Shown piece by piece: positions 1 to 6,277 of a stretch of 9,551 bases of DNA; position 1 is the first letter of the stretch; the number at the start of each line of letters is the position of its first letter. A program made the translations under genes and the position numbers. The notes below the pieces were generated by a model. That model worked only from the letters and a program-made list of their open reading frames with translations, was not told the DNA's origin and did no database searches. Source of the stretch: Acidobacteriaceae bacterium (GTDB taxonomy: Bacteria > Acidobacteriota > Terriglobia > Terriglobales > Acidobacteriaceae); assembly GCA_003132825.1 (NCBI GenBank), contig PKYX01000544.1:12344-21894 (forward strand), in the 5' to 3' direction.

Positions 1-1586
1 GGATAGATATCGGAAGACCAGATGATTGCTCCATTGCGCTGCACGCCGAGGTAAGCGGCACGCGCCAGTAGCTGGGGACGCTGTCTTTCGTCCCGCCGGA
101 ATCCGTCGTAGATTGCGGCCGTATGAAAGAGCGGATAGGGATTGAAATATTGCGTGCCAGGCCCGATAGACAGATAACTCCCGTTGGGCGGGATATCCGG
201 CTCGGTTTCATCCGTCCATATCCCATCAAAGCCCTTACTGATCAAATTCTCGCGGATGACGTCCCAGTACCAGCGGGCTGCTTGGGGATTCGTGGTGTCG
301 ATGTTGGAACCGGTGTGGTCGTTGGGCAGATCGGTCGGAGTGGTGGGCGTCCCATCGGCGAGGTGCTCGAACCAGCCGTTCTTAACCAGCAGATCATAGT
401 AGCGAGACCCCGGCTGAAACCGTGGCCACACGCTGATCATGGTCTGAAACCCCATATCGTGAAGTTGGCGATTCATCGCAGTTGGGTCAGGCCAATCGGC
501 TGCGTCGAAGTCCATCTGTCCCATCTTCGTGTAGTAAAACCAGTCGACAACTAAGACGTCCGCTGGAAGGTTTCTTTCCCGGTAGCCCTTGGCCACGGCA
601 AGAACCTCGTCCTGCGTGCTGTACCGCTGCTTGGATTGGATAAATCCATAGGATCCCTTTGGCAGCAACGGAGCGGCTCCCGTAAGGAGCCGATAGCCGG
701 AGTAAATTTCGTCTGTATTGTTGCCAGCGATGACGAAGAACGAGACCCGTTGGCCCACCTGAGAGACCCACGAGGTCTGCTCGTTGAACCCGGGCTCAAC
801 CGTGGTCTTCGAGGGGTTGTCCCAGATCAGGCCGTAGCCTTTGTTGGTCACAGCGAAGGGTACACAGAAGCTTTCCCCCCCAGCGGCCACATAGTTACTC
901 CAACATTCGACGCTATGCCCGCGATGATCAAGGAAGCCTTCCTGGTTCTGCCCTAGACCGTAGTAGTGCTCGTCATTCGGCGAAACGAAAGTCGCGCCGA
1001 CCCGGTAAAAGGGAGCGTCGGAAGGTCGCCGGTCACTCAGAATTTCAGTATCGCCGCTTTCGTGATTGGGCGGCCTCATGAACCACCGTTTCATGATAAG
1101 AAGAGTCTTGCCTTCGGGCGTTGTGACCGTAATCTGCGCTGGTGGCGGCCAAGCTTCGCCGCTAGAATGGAAGAAGTTTCCTATTTTGACCTGGCTCGAC
1201 AAAGGAGCGGTAGTCCTCGGGTGGTTCACTGCCACGGAAATGATGAGCCGGGAGGACTTGTATATGTCGGCATCTTCCGTGTGCTGGTAGGTCCACCCAT
1301 CGGCAGACGGAGACGCTACGAATCCATAGCCAGGCGCTGCCAGCGCCTGATCCTTCAGTGTGCTCAGCGTGACACGGATTACATTGGGAGCATAGGGTTC
1401 GAGAACAATGGTGCTGCCCTTGCGATCCAATACCACCCGCGTGTCCTCGGCCTTGGCGACGCTGGCGCTGACCACGACCGCCGCCAAAAGCAGCAGAAAA
1501 AATCGGCCCAGAAGTCCAGCGGGAAGTTCATGTCTACCTGGATACGGCGGAACCGTTAGGGTCGAATGTGGACTATGACAGGACAC
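1..1586 (-). CDS. Secreted GH31 alpha-glycosidase (alpha-xylosidase-like), C-terminus cut by window edge
   Basis: Retaining glycoside hydrolase of family GH31, expected to remove alpha-linked xylose or glucose outside the cytoplasm. One uninterrupted frame of 528 codons runs off position 1. Residues 29-46 form a hydrophobic signal segment ending in AKA before EDT. A beta-sandwich N-domain follows, with GLGQNQEGFLDHRG and the family motif GYGLIWDNPSKT. The (beta/alpha)8 domain begins near GFIQSKQRYSTQDEVL. The nucleophile is predicted to be Asp459 in GIWTDETEP, and the acid/base Asp526 in IIWSSD; their 67-residue spacing fits the family. The TDETEP context resembles alpha-xylosidases more than starch-acting members, but substrate is inferred. 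No PA14 insert is seen between the sandwich and the barrel. The GTG start at 1586 is chosen for its GGAGG site 7 nt upstream; it leaves an unusually long 28-residue n-region. Full-length relatives are about 700-800 residues, so a few hundred are missing. Confidence 0.9.
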   Translation of the reverse strand, partial: MSCHSPHSTLTVPPYPGRHELPAGLLGRFFLLLLAAVVVSASVAKAEDTRVVLDRKGSTIVLEPYAPNVIRVTLSTLKDQALAAPGYGFVASPSADGWTYQHTEDADIYKSSRLIISVAVNHPRTTAPLSSQVKIGNFFHSSGEAWPPPAQITVTTPEGKTLLIMKRWFMRPPNHESGDTEILSDRRPSDAPFYRVGATFVSPNDEHYYGLGQNQEGFLDHRGHSVECWSNYVAAGGESFCVPFAVTNKGYGLIWDNPSKTTVEPGFNEQTSWVSQVGQRVSFFVIAGNNTDEIYSGYRLLTGAAPLLPKGSYGFIQSKQRYSTQDEVLAVAKGYRERNLPADVLVVDWFYYTKMGQMDFDAADWPDPTAMNRQLHDMGFQTMISVWPRFQPGSRYYDLLVKNGWFEHLADGTPTTPTDLPNDHTGSNIDTTNPQAARWYWDVIRENLISKGFDGIWTDETEPDIPPNGSYLSIGPGTQYFNPYPLFHTAAIYDGFRRDERQRPQLLARAAYLGVQRNGAIIWSSDIY

Positions 1587-1593
1587 TCTCGGA

Positions 1594-1598
1594 CCTCC
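1594..1598 (-). promoter_or_regulatory. Ribosome binding site that sets the GTG start of the GH31 gene
   Basis: Read on the minus strand, GGAGG lies 7 nt before GTG at 1586-1584. No in-frame ATG exists between the upstream in-frame stop near 1690 and the signal peptide, so this strong Shine-Dalgarno match decides the start. The nearby ATG at about 1531 is in a different frame and would not reach the GH31 coding frame. Confidence 0.6.
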
Positions 1599-1748
1599 GG
1601 TTGTTTGGCGGAAGTAGCACCAGAAAGCAGTTTGCGGCTTGATAAAGAAAACACGTGTTGCCCTATTGTCGGGGATTGCAGGCACATTTCAGGCATAAGG
1701 AAACGAACTGTTTAGACATTCAGACAGACAACTGTAAGCAGAAACGAC

Positions 1749-1779
1749 CAGCCGGATGAGTTTCGCGCTCATCCGGCTG
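1749..1779 (-). terminator. Perfect 12-bp hairpin after the TonB-dependent receptor stop codon
   Basis: CAGCCGGATGAG at 1749-1760 and CTCATCCGGCTG at 1768-1779 are exact reverse complements around a 7-nt loop. The structure starts 6 nt after the receptor's TAA (1788-1786), where an intrinsic terminator would sit. On the minus strand it is followed by GTCGTTTCTGC, a poor U-tract, so it may terminate only partly, stabilise the receptor mRNA 3' end, or reduce read-through into the GH31 gene about 160 nt downstream. The rest of the 1587-1785 gap holds the GH31 ribosome binding site and no convincing promoter. Confidence 0.6.
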
Positions 1780-1785
1780 TCGGGT

Positions 1786-4700
1786 TTAGAACTTGATGAT
1801 GATCGCAAACTCCAGCTGCCTCGGAGCTGTACCCAGCGCCATACTGTTGATGACGCCGGCACCGCTCGCGGCCGTGCAATCAATGCAAGTGTTGCCTGGA
1901 TTTCCAGGGTTGATGATGTTGAAGACATTGAATGCATCTATCCGGAATTGGACCGCTACGCTTTCACGGATCGGGATGTTCTTAATCAATGACAGATCGT
2001 CATTGAAAAGGCCAGGCCCGGTGAAGGCATTCTGCGGCGACGTACCAAACGTGTCGAGTGCCGGGCGCGTAAAAGCACCGCCGAACCCAGGGGGAACGAA
2101 GTAGGTCCTCGAGTGGGTTGTCGGGTCGTAAGAGGTGAGGCTTAAAGGGAAACTCCCGCTTCCCTTGTCGGGTCTGCACGGGCCGGACGGGATGTCGGCG
2201 CCGCACTCAGCATAACCCGCGCTGAACGGCAAACCGCTTGCCCAATCCAGCGACGTACTGAGTTGGTACCCTCCGATCAGGTAGTTAACCCAGGTCGGAA
2301 CGTTGCTGGCAAACCTCTGTTTGTGGCCGAAGGGCAGGGAGTAATTGCCGAAAGCCGTGAGCTGGTTGTCGCGAAGATCGTCATAGCGCCCCCAGTCATA
2401 TTGCTTGAGGAGATCTTCACCGTGATAGTCGTACGCCTTCTGATAGTTGTAATTCGCTGTGAATTGCAGGCCCTGAGAAAATCGCTTCTCGAACGAGACC
2501 TGGAGGGCGTTGTAATTCGTGTCAAAGCCATCTTTATAGTAGGTAATGCCCTGCGTCCAGCCATATAGCGCAAAATAGGGCTTCAGCAGGTTCTGATTGC
2601 TGGTTTGCGTCGTCGAGCCGGCGGGGGCGGCCGGATTATAGCAAAGCCCGCCAAAGCACGGGAGTGGCTCATTCGGGTTGACCGTCTGGCCGTCGCCCGA
2701 AAACGTGTGAGTTCCCTTGTTCCCTACATAGGCAACGGTAACAGAGGATGAATTGGTAAGTTGGCGCTGAACCGCAATATTCCAGGCGTCGACCGAGGGA
2801 AAGACGTTGGGATTATCGCGGACCTTTACACTGTCGTTGTTGGGGATGGGAATCAGGCCACTTGACGGAATCGCGGGAAACGCAAAGGGGGTTGGCCCAA
2901 CGGCAAGATTGAACGCAGCAAGGTCCACACCGGGGCTCGATAGGTTTTGGTTGGCAAGAACGGGCAGATTCTGCGTTTGAACGTGCCCGAAGATCGTTCC
3001 AAACACTCCGACATCGTAGTCCCGGCCGTAGCCGGCCCGAATGACCGTTTTTGGGTTCAGTTGGTAGGCAAGTCCGACGCGCGGTGCGATCATCTTCCAG
3101 TTCTTAGAAACGTTGATAGCCGTATCATAGGGCCCGTAACCGGCAACCTCAATTTCGCCAGTGTTGAGATTGGCAAACCCGCCCTGCCCCTTGCCATTGA
3201 GAGTTTCCGGGAAATAGAGTTCCCAGCGCAGGCCGTAATTGAAGGTCAGCTTGGGAGTGATGCGCCAGCTATCTTCGATATAGTCGAACACTCTCTTTTG
3301 AGATTCCTTGGCATTGGTTGAGGTCGACACATAACGGGTTAAATTGGTGACATCTCCGAGCAAAAAGGTCGCAAGTCCCAAGCCTCCGGGAACGGCCGCG
3401 GTTGGGCTTTGCGTGTCAGTGGCGCTGAACGTCACCTCTCCCGCGCGATTGCTGTCGCTGGGTACGCGCAGGTTCCTTGCGTAGCGCAAATCCACACCAA
3501 ACTTCAAGCTGTGCGTCCCGATGATCTTTGTCCAGTTGTTCACGATCGAATACTGGTCTTCGGTTTCGAGCAGAGGGCAGTTACATGCATCGGTGTTCAG
3601 AGAAGAACCGAAGTTTGATATTCCATCGCCACCGTTGCCACTTGCATTGTTGACATAGAAGGCCGGAGCGCCGTCGGTAAACGGCTGGCCGGGGATATTG
3701 AGCCCGGGAATTCCAACCTGGGTTGCGAGATCTGTGGTGCCATCATACTTTGTTGTTTTGACGTGATAGCGCAGATACCCCAACCGAAAGTCGGTCAGCA
3801 GGGTTGAATTTAGTGCAATATCCATGCCGGCAACAGCACTCTGGTTGCGGCCAGCGGCGGTGCCACCGAAGCTGTTGGTGGGGGACGAGAACCCCTGTCC
3901 GCCCGCAGCGCCAAAGACGGTGGTAGATGAACTTCCGTTGTTGAAATAGCTGTAGCGTCCGAAGAGATGGCTACGCGCGCTGAGTTGTTCGTCAATGCGA
4001 ACGTCGACCGAATCGTTGAACGATGTGCCATTACCGCTGCCAGAATAGTTATTGGTGGTTAGCCCCGGTGCTCCAGTATTGGGCATCGGTAGCAGCGCGA
4101 GAAGCGCCAGCGCCTGTGGGGAAACCTCCGCTATAGGAATGAAGTTGTTTGCAAACGCCGGTATTCCAGCGAGGCGAGGATTGTATACCTGCCCGCTCGC
4201 CCCGCGAGCCGTGAGGTAGTCGCTTAGGTTGCACCCAGTGCTACCGGCGGCAAGGCATGAGGTATGGGCGAGCGCAGTCGGCACCGTCACGAGTGCGGTA
4301 GACCCTAGAATTTGCCGAGTACCCTGATAATCGACGAAGAAGAACGCCTTATCCTTCACGATAGGGCCGCCGATTGAGGCGCCGAATTGATTGTACTTCG
4401 CGGGAGGGATAATACGGCCAGTTATTGGATTTGGCGCGACTTGGGTGAAGGGGTTACTGGCCTCCGTGGCATCGGTTTGGCGATAATCGAACAGATCGCC
4501 ATGAAAACTGTTGGTGCCGGACTTGGTCTGGGCCGTAACCACCGCAGCCACAGCTTGGCCGAATTGGGCGTCATAGGCTGCCGTTGAGATCTTAGCTTCC
4601 CCAATCGCATCGAGCGGCGGGTTGATAACAATCTGACCGAGGATGGGGTCTGTATTAGGGGCTCCGTCAAATTCGTATGAGACTCCCGAGAAATGTTGCC

Positions 4701-5277
4701 CGTTGACCTGGACCGTCGGGCTGCCTGCGGCATCCTCGGCATGGTTTTGTGACCATCCCATAACTTGCGTTCCGGGAATCAACAATTCGAGCATGGCAAA
4801 GTTACGGCCGGCATTGGGCAAATCCGAAACTGTTTTTTCGTCGAGGACCAAGCCGACATCAGCTCGATCCGTCTTTAGCTCCGGAATCTCACCGGTAACC
4901 GTCACGGTCTCTGAGACCGAACCGACCTCAAGTTTGATGTCCACTTTTGGCGAGGTGTCCGCGGAGACTCGAATAGCTTTGATCTCCTGTTTCTGGAACC
5001 CCGGTGCGGCAACGGCTACATCATAGACGTCCGGAATTAAGTGCTGGACCGAGTACTCGCCAACGTCATTTGTGCTTACTTGCACCGAGGTGCCCTTGGT
5101 CTCATCTGTTACCGTGATGGGAGCGTTCTTGACTGCCGCCCCGCTGTTGTCCGTGACCTGCCCATAGATCGACCCGTAAAGGGCTTGTCCCCAAAGATTT
5201 GCGCCTGACCAGCCGGCGATGGCAACCACAATCACGACCATCATGTATCTCAAATAAGCCCTGGACATTGAGTGCAT
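1786..5277 (-). CDS. Oar-like TonB-dependent outer-membrane receptor with carboxypeptidase-regulatory-like N-domain
   Basis: Outer-membrane beta-barrel transporter predicted to import a ligand with energy from TonB. The 1,163-residue product has a signal peptide (about residues 1-32), a carboxypeptidase-regulatory-like Ig-fold (about 34-118; YGSIYGQVTDNSGAAV, NDVGEYSVQHLIPDVYDV, VTVTGE), a plug domain with DLPNAGRNFAMLELLIPGT and SGTNSFHGDLFDYRQ, and a long barrel rich in aromatic alternating strands. It ends in RQLEFAIIIKF, with the terminal aromatic expected of a barrel. Size and motifs match the Oar-like receptors abundant in Acidobacteriota. Its ten cysteines all fall in five close pairs. 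ATG 5277 is preferred: an upstream in-frame GTG at 5289 would overlap the GGAGGAG ribosome site. No TonB box or SusD partner was recognised, so the ligand is unknown. The GH31 gene lies downstream on the same strand, which hints at a carbohydrate. Confidence 0.93.
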   Translation of the reverse strand: MHSMSRAYLRYMMVVIVVAIAGWSGANLWGQALYGSIYGQVTDNSGAAVKNAPITVTDETKGTSVQVSTNDVGEYSVQHLIPDVYDVAVAAPGFQKQEIKAIRVSADTSPKVDIKLEVGSVSETVTVTGEIPELKTDRADVGLVLDEKTVSDLPNAGRNFAMLELLIPGTQVMGWSQNHAEDAAGSPTVQVNGQHFSGVSYEFDGAPNTDPILGQIVINPPLDAIGEAKISTAAYDAQFGQAVAAVVTAQTKSGTNSFHGDLFDYRQTDATEASNPFTQVAPNPITGRIIPPAKYNQFGASIGGPIVKDKAFFFVDYQGTRQILGSTALVTVPTALAHTSCLAAGSTGCNLSDYLTARGASGQVYNPRLAGIPAFANNFIPIAEVSPQALALLALLPMPNTGAPGLTTNNYSGSGNGTSFNDSVDVRIDEQLSARSHLFGRYSYFNNGSSSTTVFGAAGGQGFSSPTNSFGGTAAGRNQSAVAGMDIALNSTLLTDFRLGYLRYHVKTTKYDGTTDLATQVGIPGLNIPGQPFTDGAPAFYVNNASGNGGDGISNFGSSLNTDACNCPLLETEDQYSIVNNWTKIIGTHSLKFGVDLRYARNLRVPSDSNRAGEVTFSATDTQSPTAAVPGGLGLATFLLGDVTNLTRYVSTSTNAKESQKRVFDYIEDSWRITPKLTFNYGLRWELYFPETLNGKGQGGFANLNTGEIEVAGYGPYDTAINVSKNWKMIAPRVGLAYQLNPKTVIRAGYGRDYDVGVFGTIFGHVQTQNLPVLANQNLSSPGVDLAAFNLAVGPTPFAFPAIPSSGLIPIPNNDSVKVRDNPNVFPSVDAWNIAVQRQLTNSSSVTVAYVGNKGTHTFSGDGQTVNPNEPLPCFGGLCYNPAAPAGSTTQTSNQNLLKPYFALYGWTQGITYYKDGFDTNYNALQVSFEKRFSQGLQFTANYNYQKAYDYHGEDLLKQYDWGRYDDLRDNQLTAFGNYSLPFGHKQRFASNVPTWVNYLIGGYQLSTSLDWASGLPFSAGYAECGADIPSGPCRPDKGSGSFPLSLTSYDPTTHSRTYFVPPGFGGAFTRPALDTFGTSPQNAFTGPGLFNDDLSLIKNIPIRESVAVQFRIDAFNVFNIINPGNPGNTCIDCTAASGAGVINSMALGTAPRQLEFAIIIKF

Positions 5278-5280
5278 CGT

Positions 5281-5287
5281 CTCCTCC
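5281..5287 (-). promoter_or_regulatory. Ribosome binding site that sets the TonB-dependent receptor start
   Basis: GGAGGAG on the minus strand ends 3 nt before ATG 5277 (5 nt if GGAGG is taken as the core). An in-frame GTG at 5289 lies at or before this motif and so cannot use it. A second in-frame ATG at 5268 is 12 nt away. ATG 5277 is therefore the most likely start. Confidence 0.6.
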
Positions 5288-5630
5288 ACACTTCAGTTTG
5301 GCGGGTTTGCCATAGGCCTCGAGCTTTGCACCTGAGACACGGGCAACCCTGGCAGCCCACGGTGCAACTCGGATACCGGCCAAGAACACTACCCACAGAA
5401 GATCCCACGCGGAATCCGCTTCAGGGACGGAACCCTAAACCCTCAATAGGCGGCGCGCAATAGTCCACGTGTGCCATGGTCACCAGTTAGCATATGTATT
5501 CATCTATCTCTGAACTCGTGCCCAAGCCCTTCTTCAGAGTCTTGTAATCCCAGGGAATCCGAGGGAGAACGGGTAGACAGGTTCAGACGAACAGGGCTAA
5601 CATCAGCCGGGCGGCCGAGTGTTTTTGCCT

Positions 5631-5636
5631 TACAAT
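5631..5636 (+). promoter_or_regulatory. Candidate -10 element (TACAAT) for the redoxin/copper-protein operon
   Basis: TACAAT differs from TATAAT at one position and lies 26 nt before ATG 5663, giving a predicted leader of roughly 20 nt. No good -35 hexamer is present at the usual spacing (the DNA there is GC-rich) and there is no extended -10 TGn, so this is a weak call made from position and one hexamer. Confidence 0.3.
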
Positions 5637-5662
5637 GCGAATGCAACACGAGACGGGTTCTC

Positions 5663-6277
5663 ATGGTTTTCCGGCGCATAGTGAAAGGCCACTCTTTTCG
5701 TGAAGTGCGCGAGGAATCAGGTGGGGTGTTCCTTCCGACCCTGCTATTCCTTACGCTCGTTCCGGCCCTTTGCTCGGCCCAGCAGACTGCCCTGGAACTC
5801 GGCGGAAAAGGTGTGAATCCGCTCAAATCGAATGCTGGCCAACTTGTTGTGCTTGTTTTCGTCCGGGAAGACTGTCCAGTTTCCGGACGCTACGCTCCGA
5901 CAATTCAGCGGATCAGCGACACCCATCAGAAAGATGCCCGGTTCTATCTCGTTTTCCCCGATGGATCAGAATCGCCGTCAACCATCCGCAATTATTTGAG
6001 GGATTTCGGCTACTCCATTCCAGGCCTGCGCGATCCTGAGCACGTGCTAGTTAAGCAGGCGCACGCACAGATCACGCCTGAGGCAGCGGTGTTCGATGCC
6101 AAAGGCGCTCTGGTCTATCATGGGCGCATCGATAATCTCTACGAGAATTTCGGGCGCGCGCGTCCTGCGCCAACCACCCACGAATTAGAAGACGCTATTC
6201 AGGCTGTCCTGGCGGGGCGCGCGCCTGCCAAGAAAGAGGTCGCGAGCGTGGGCTGTTACATTTCGGACCTGCAATGA
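5663..6277 (+). CDS. Exported thioredoxin-fold redoxin with a CPVS active site
   Basis: Small secreted protein of 204 residues with an AhpC/TSA-like thioredoxin fold. A signal peptide covers about residues 1-39, with the hydrophobic stretch LPTLLFLTLVPALCSA. The active-site loop is REDCPVSGRY: Cys71 is kept and the second Cys of a CxxC is Ser74. The expected cis-proline is Pro139 in QITPEAAVFD. The protein ends VGCYISDLQ, so Cys198 is the only other Cys in the mature form. It may be a thiol reductase, a peroxidatic enzyme or a metallochaperone-like partner; sequence alone does not decide. Its TGA overlaps the next start in ATGA (6274-6277), implying translational coupling to the copper/haem protein. 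ATG 5663 was chosen because it immediately precedes the signal peptide, although its ribosome site is weak; the frame stays open to an unlikely ATG at 5471. Confidence 0.85.
   Translation: MVFRRIVKGHSFREVREESGGVFLPTLLFLTLVPALCSAQQTALELGGKGVNPLKSNAGQLVVLVFVREDCPVSGRYAPTIQRISDTHQKDARFYLVFPDGSESPSTIRNYLRDFGYSIPGLRDPEHVLVKQAHAQITPEAAVFDAKGALVYHGRIDNLYENFGRARPAPTTHELEDAIQAVLAGRAPAKKEVASVGCYISDLQ

Larger units (their letters stand above)
5278..5662. other. Divergent intergenic region between the receptor and redoxin genes
   Basis: About 385 bp separate two genes read in opposite directions, so both promoters should lie here. No protein-like frame is convincing. The plus frame that joins the redoxin from 5471 lacks a ribosome site and encodes a low-complexity Ser/Pro/Arg stretch before an obvious signal peptide. 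Visible elements are the receptor's ribosome site, a TACAAT hexamer at 5631-5636 upstream of the redoxin, and an 11-bp palindrome GCGGAATCCGC at 5409-5419. No clear minus-strand promoter, riboswitch or RNA gene was found. Confidence 0.6.

Noticed and set aside
1331..1349. 19-bp palindrome CAGGCGCTG-C-CAGCGCCTG
   Set aside because: It lies inside the GH31 coding frame (QALAAPG), and a 9-bp-arm palindrome is not rare in a window this size. It is worth a genome-wide copy count only.
1501..1531. ATG near 1531 as a GH31 start with a frameshift at the T-run
   Set aside because: It would need a base insertion and would put acidic WAD before the hydrophobic segment, unlike a signal peptide. The GTG at 1586 has a strong ribosome site and needs no change.
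966..1559. Plus-strand open frame of 197 codons
   Set aside because: It lies antisense to the GH31 gene, whose frame carries clear family motifs throughout. The plus-frame product is Arg-rich with no recognisable domain.
5409..5419. Palindrome GCGGAATCCGC as an operator
   Set aside because: Short, single copy, and not placed against any mapped promoter. No regulator gene is present to pair it with.
5431..5446. Telomere-like AACCCTAAACCCTC
   Set aside because: Only two imperfect units in a bacterial intergenic region, with no longer array. It is most likely chance.
5471..5662. 64-residue N-terminal extension of the redoxin
   Set aside because: No ribosome site at 5471, low-complexity composition, and a normal signal peptide begins at ATG 5663. 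The -10 candidate at 5631 also lies inside this stretch.
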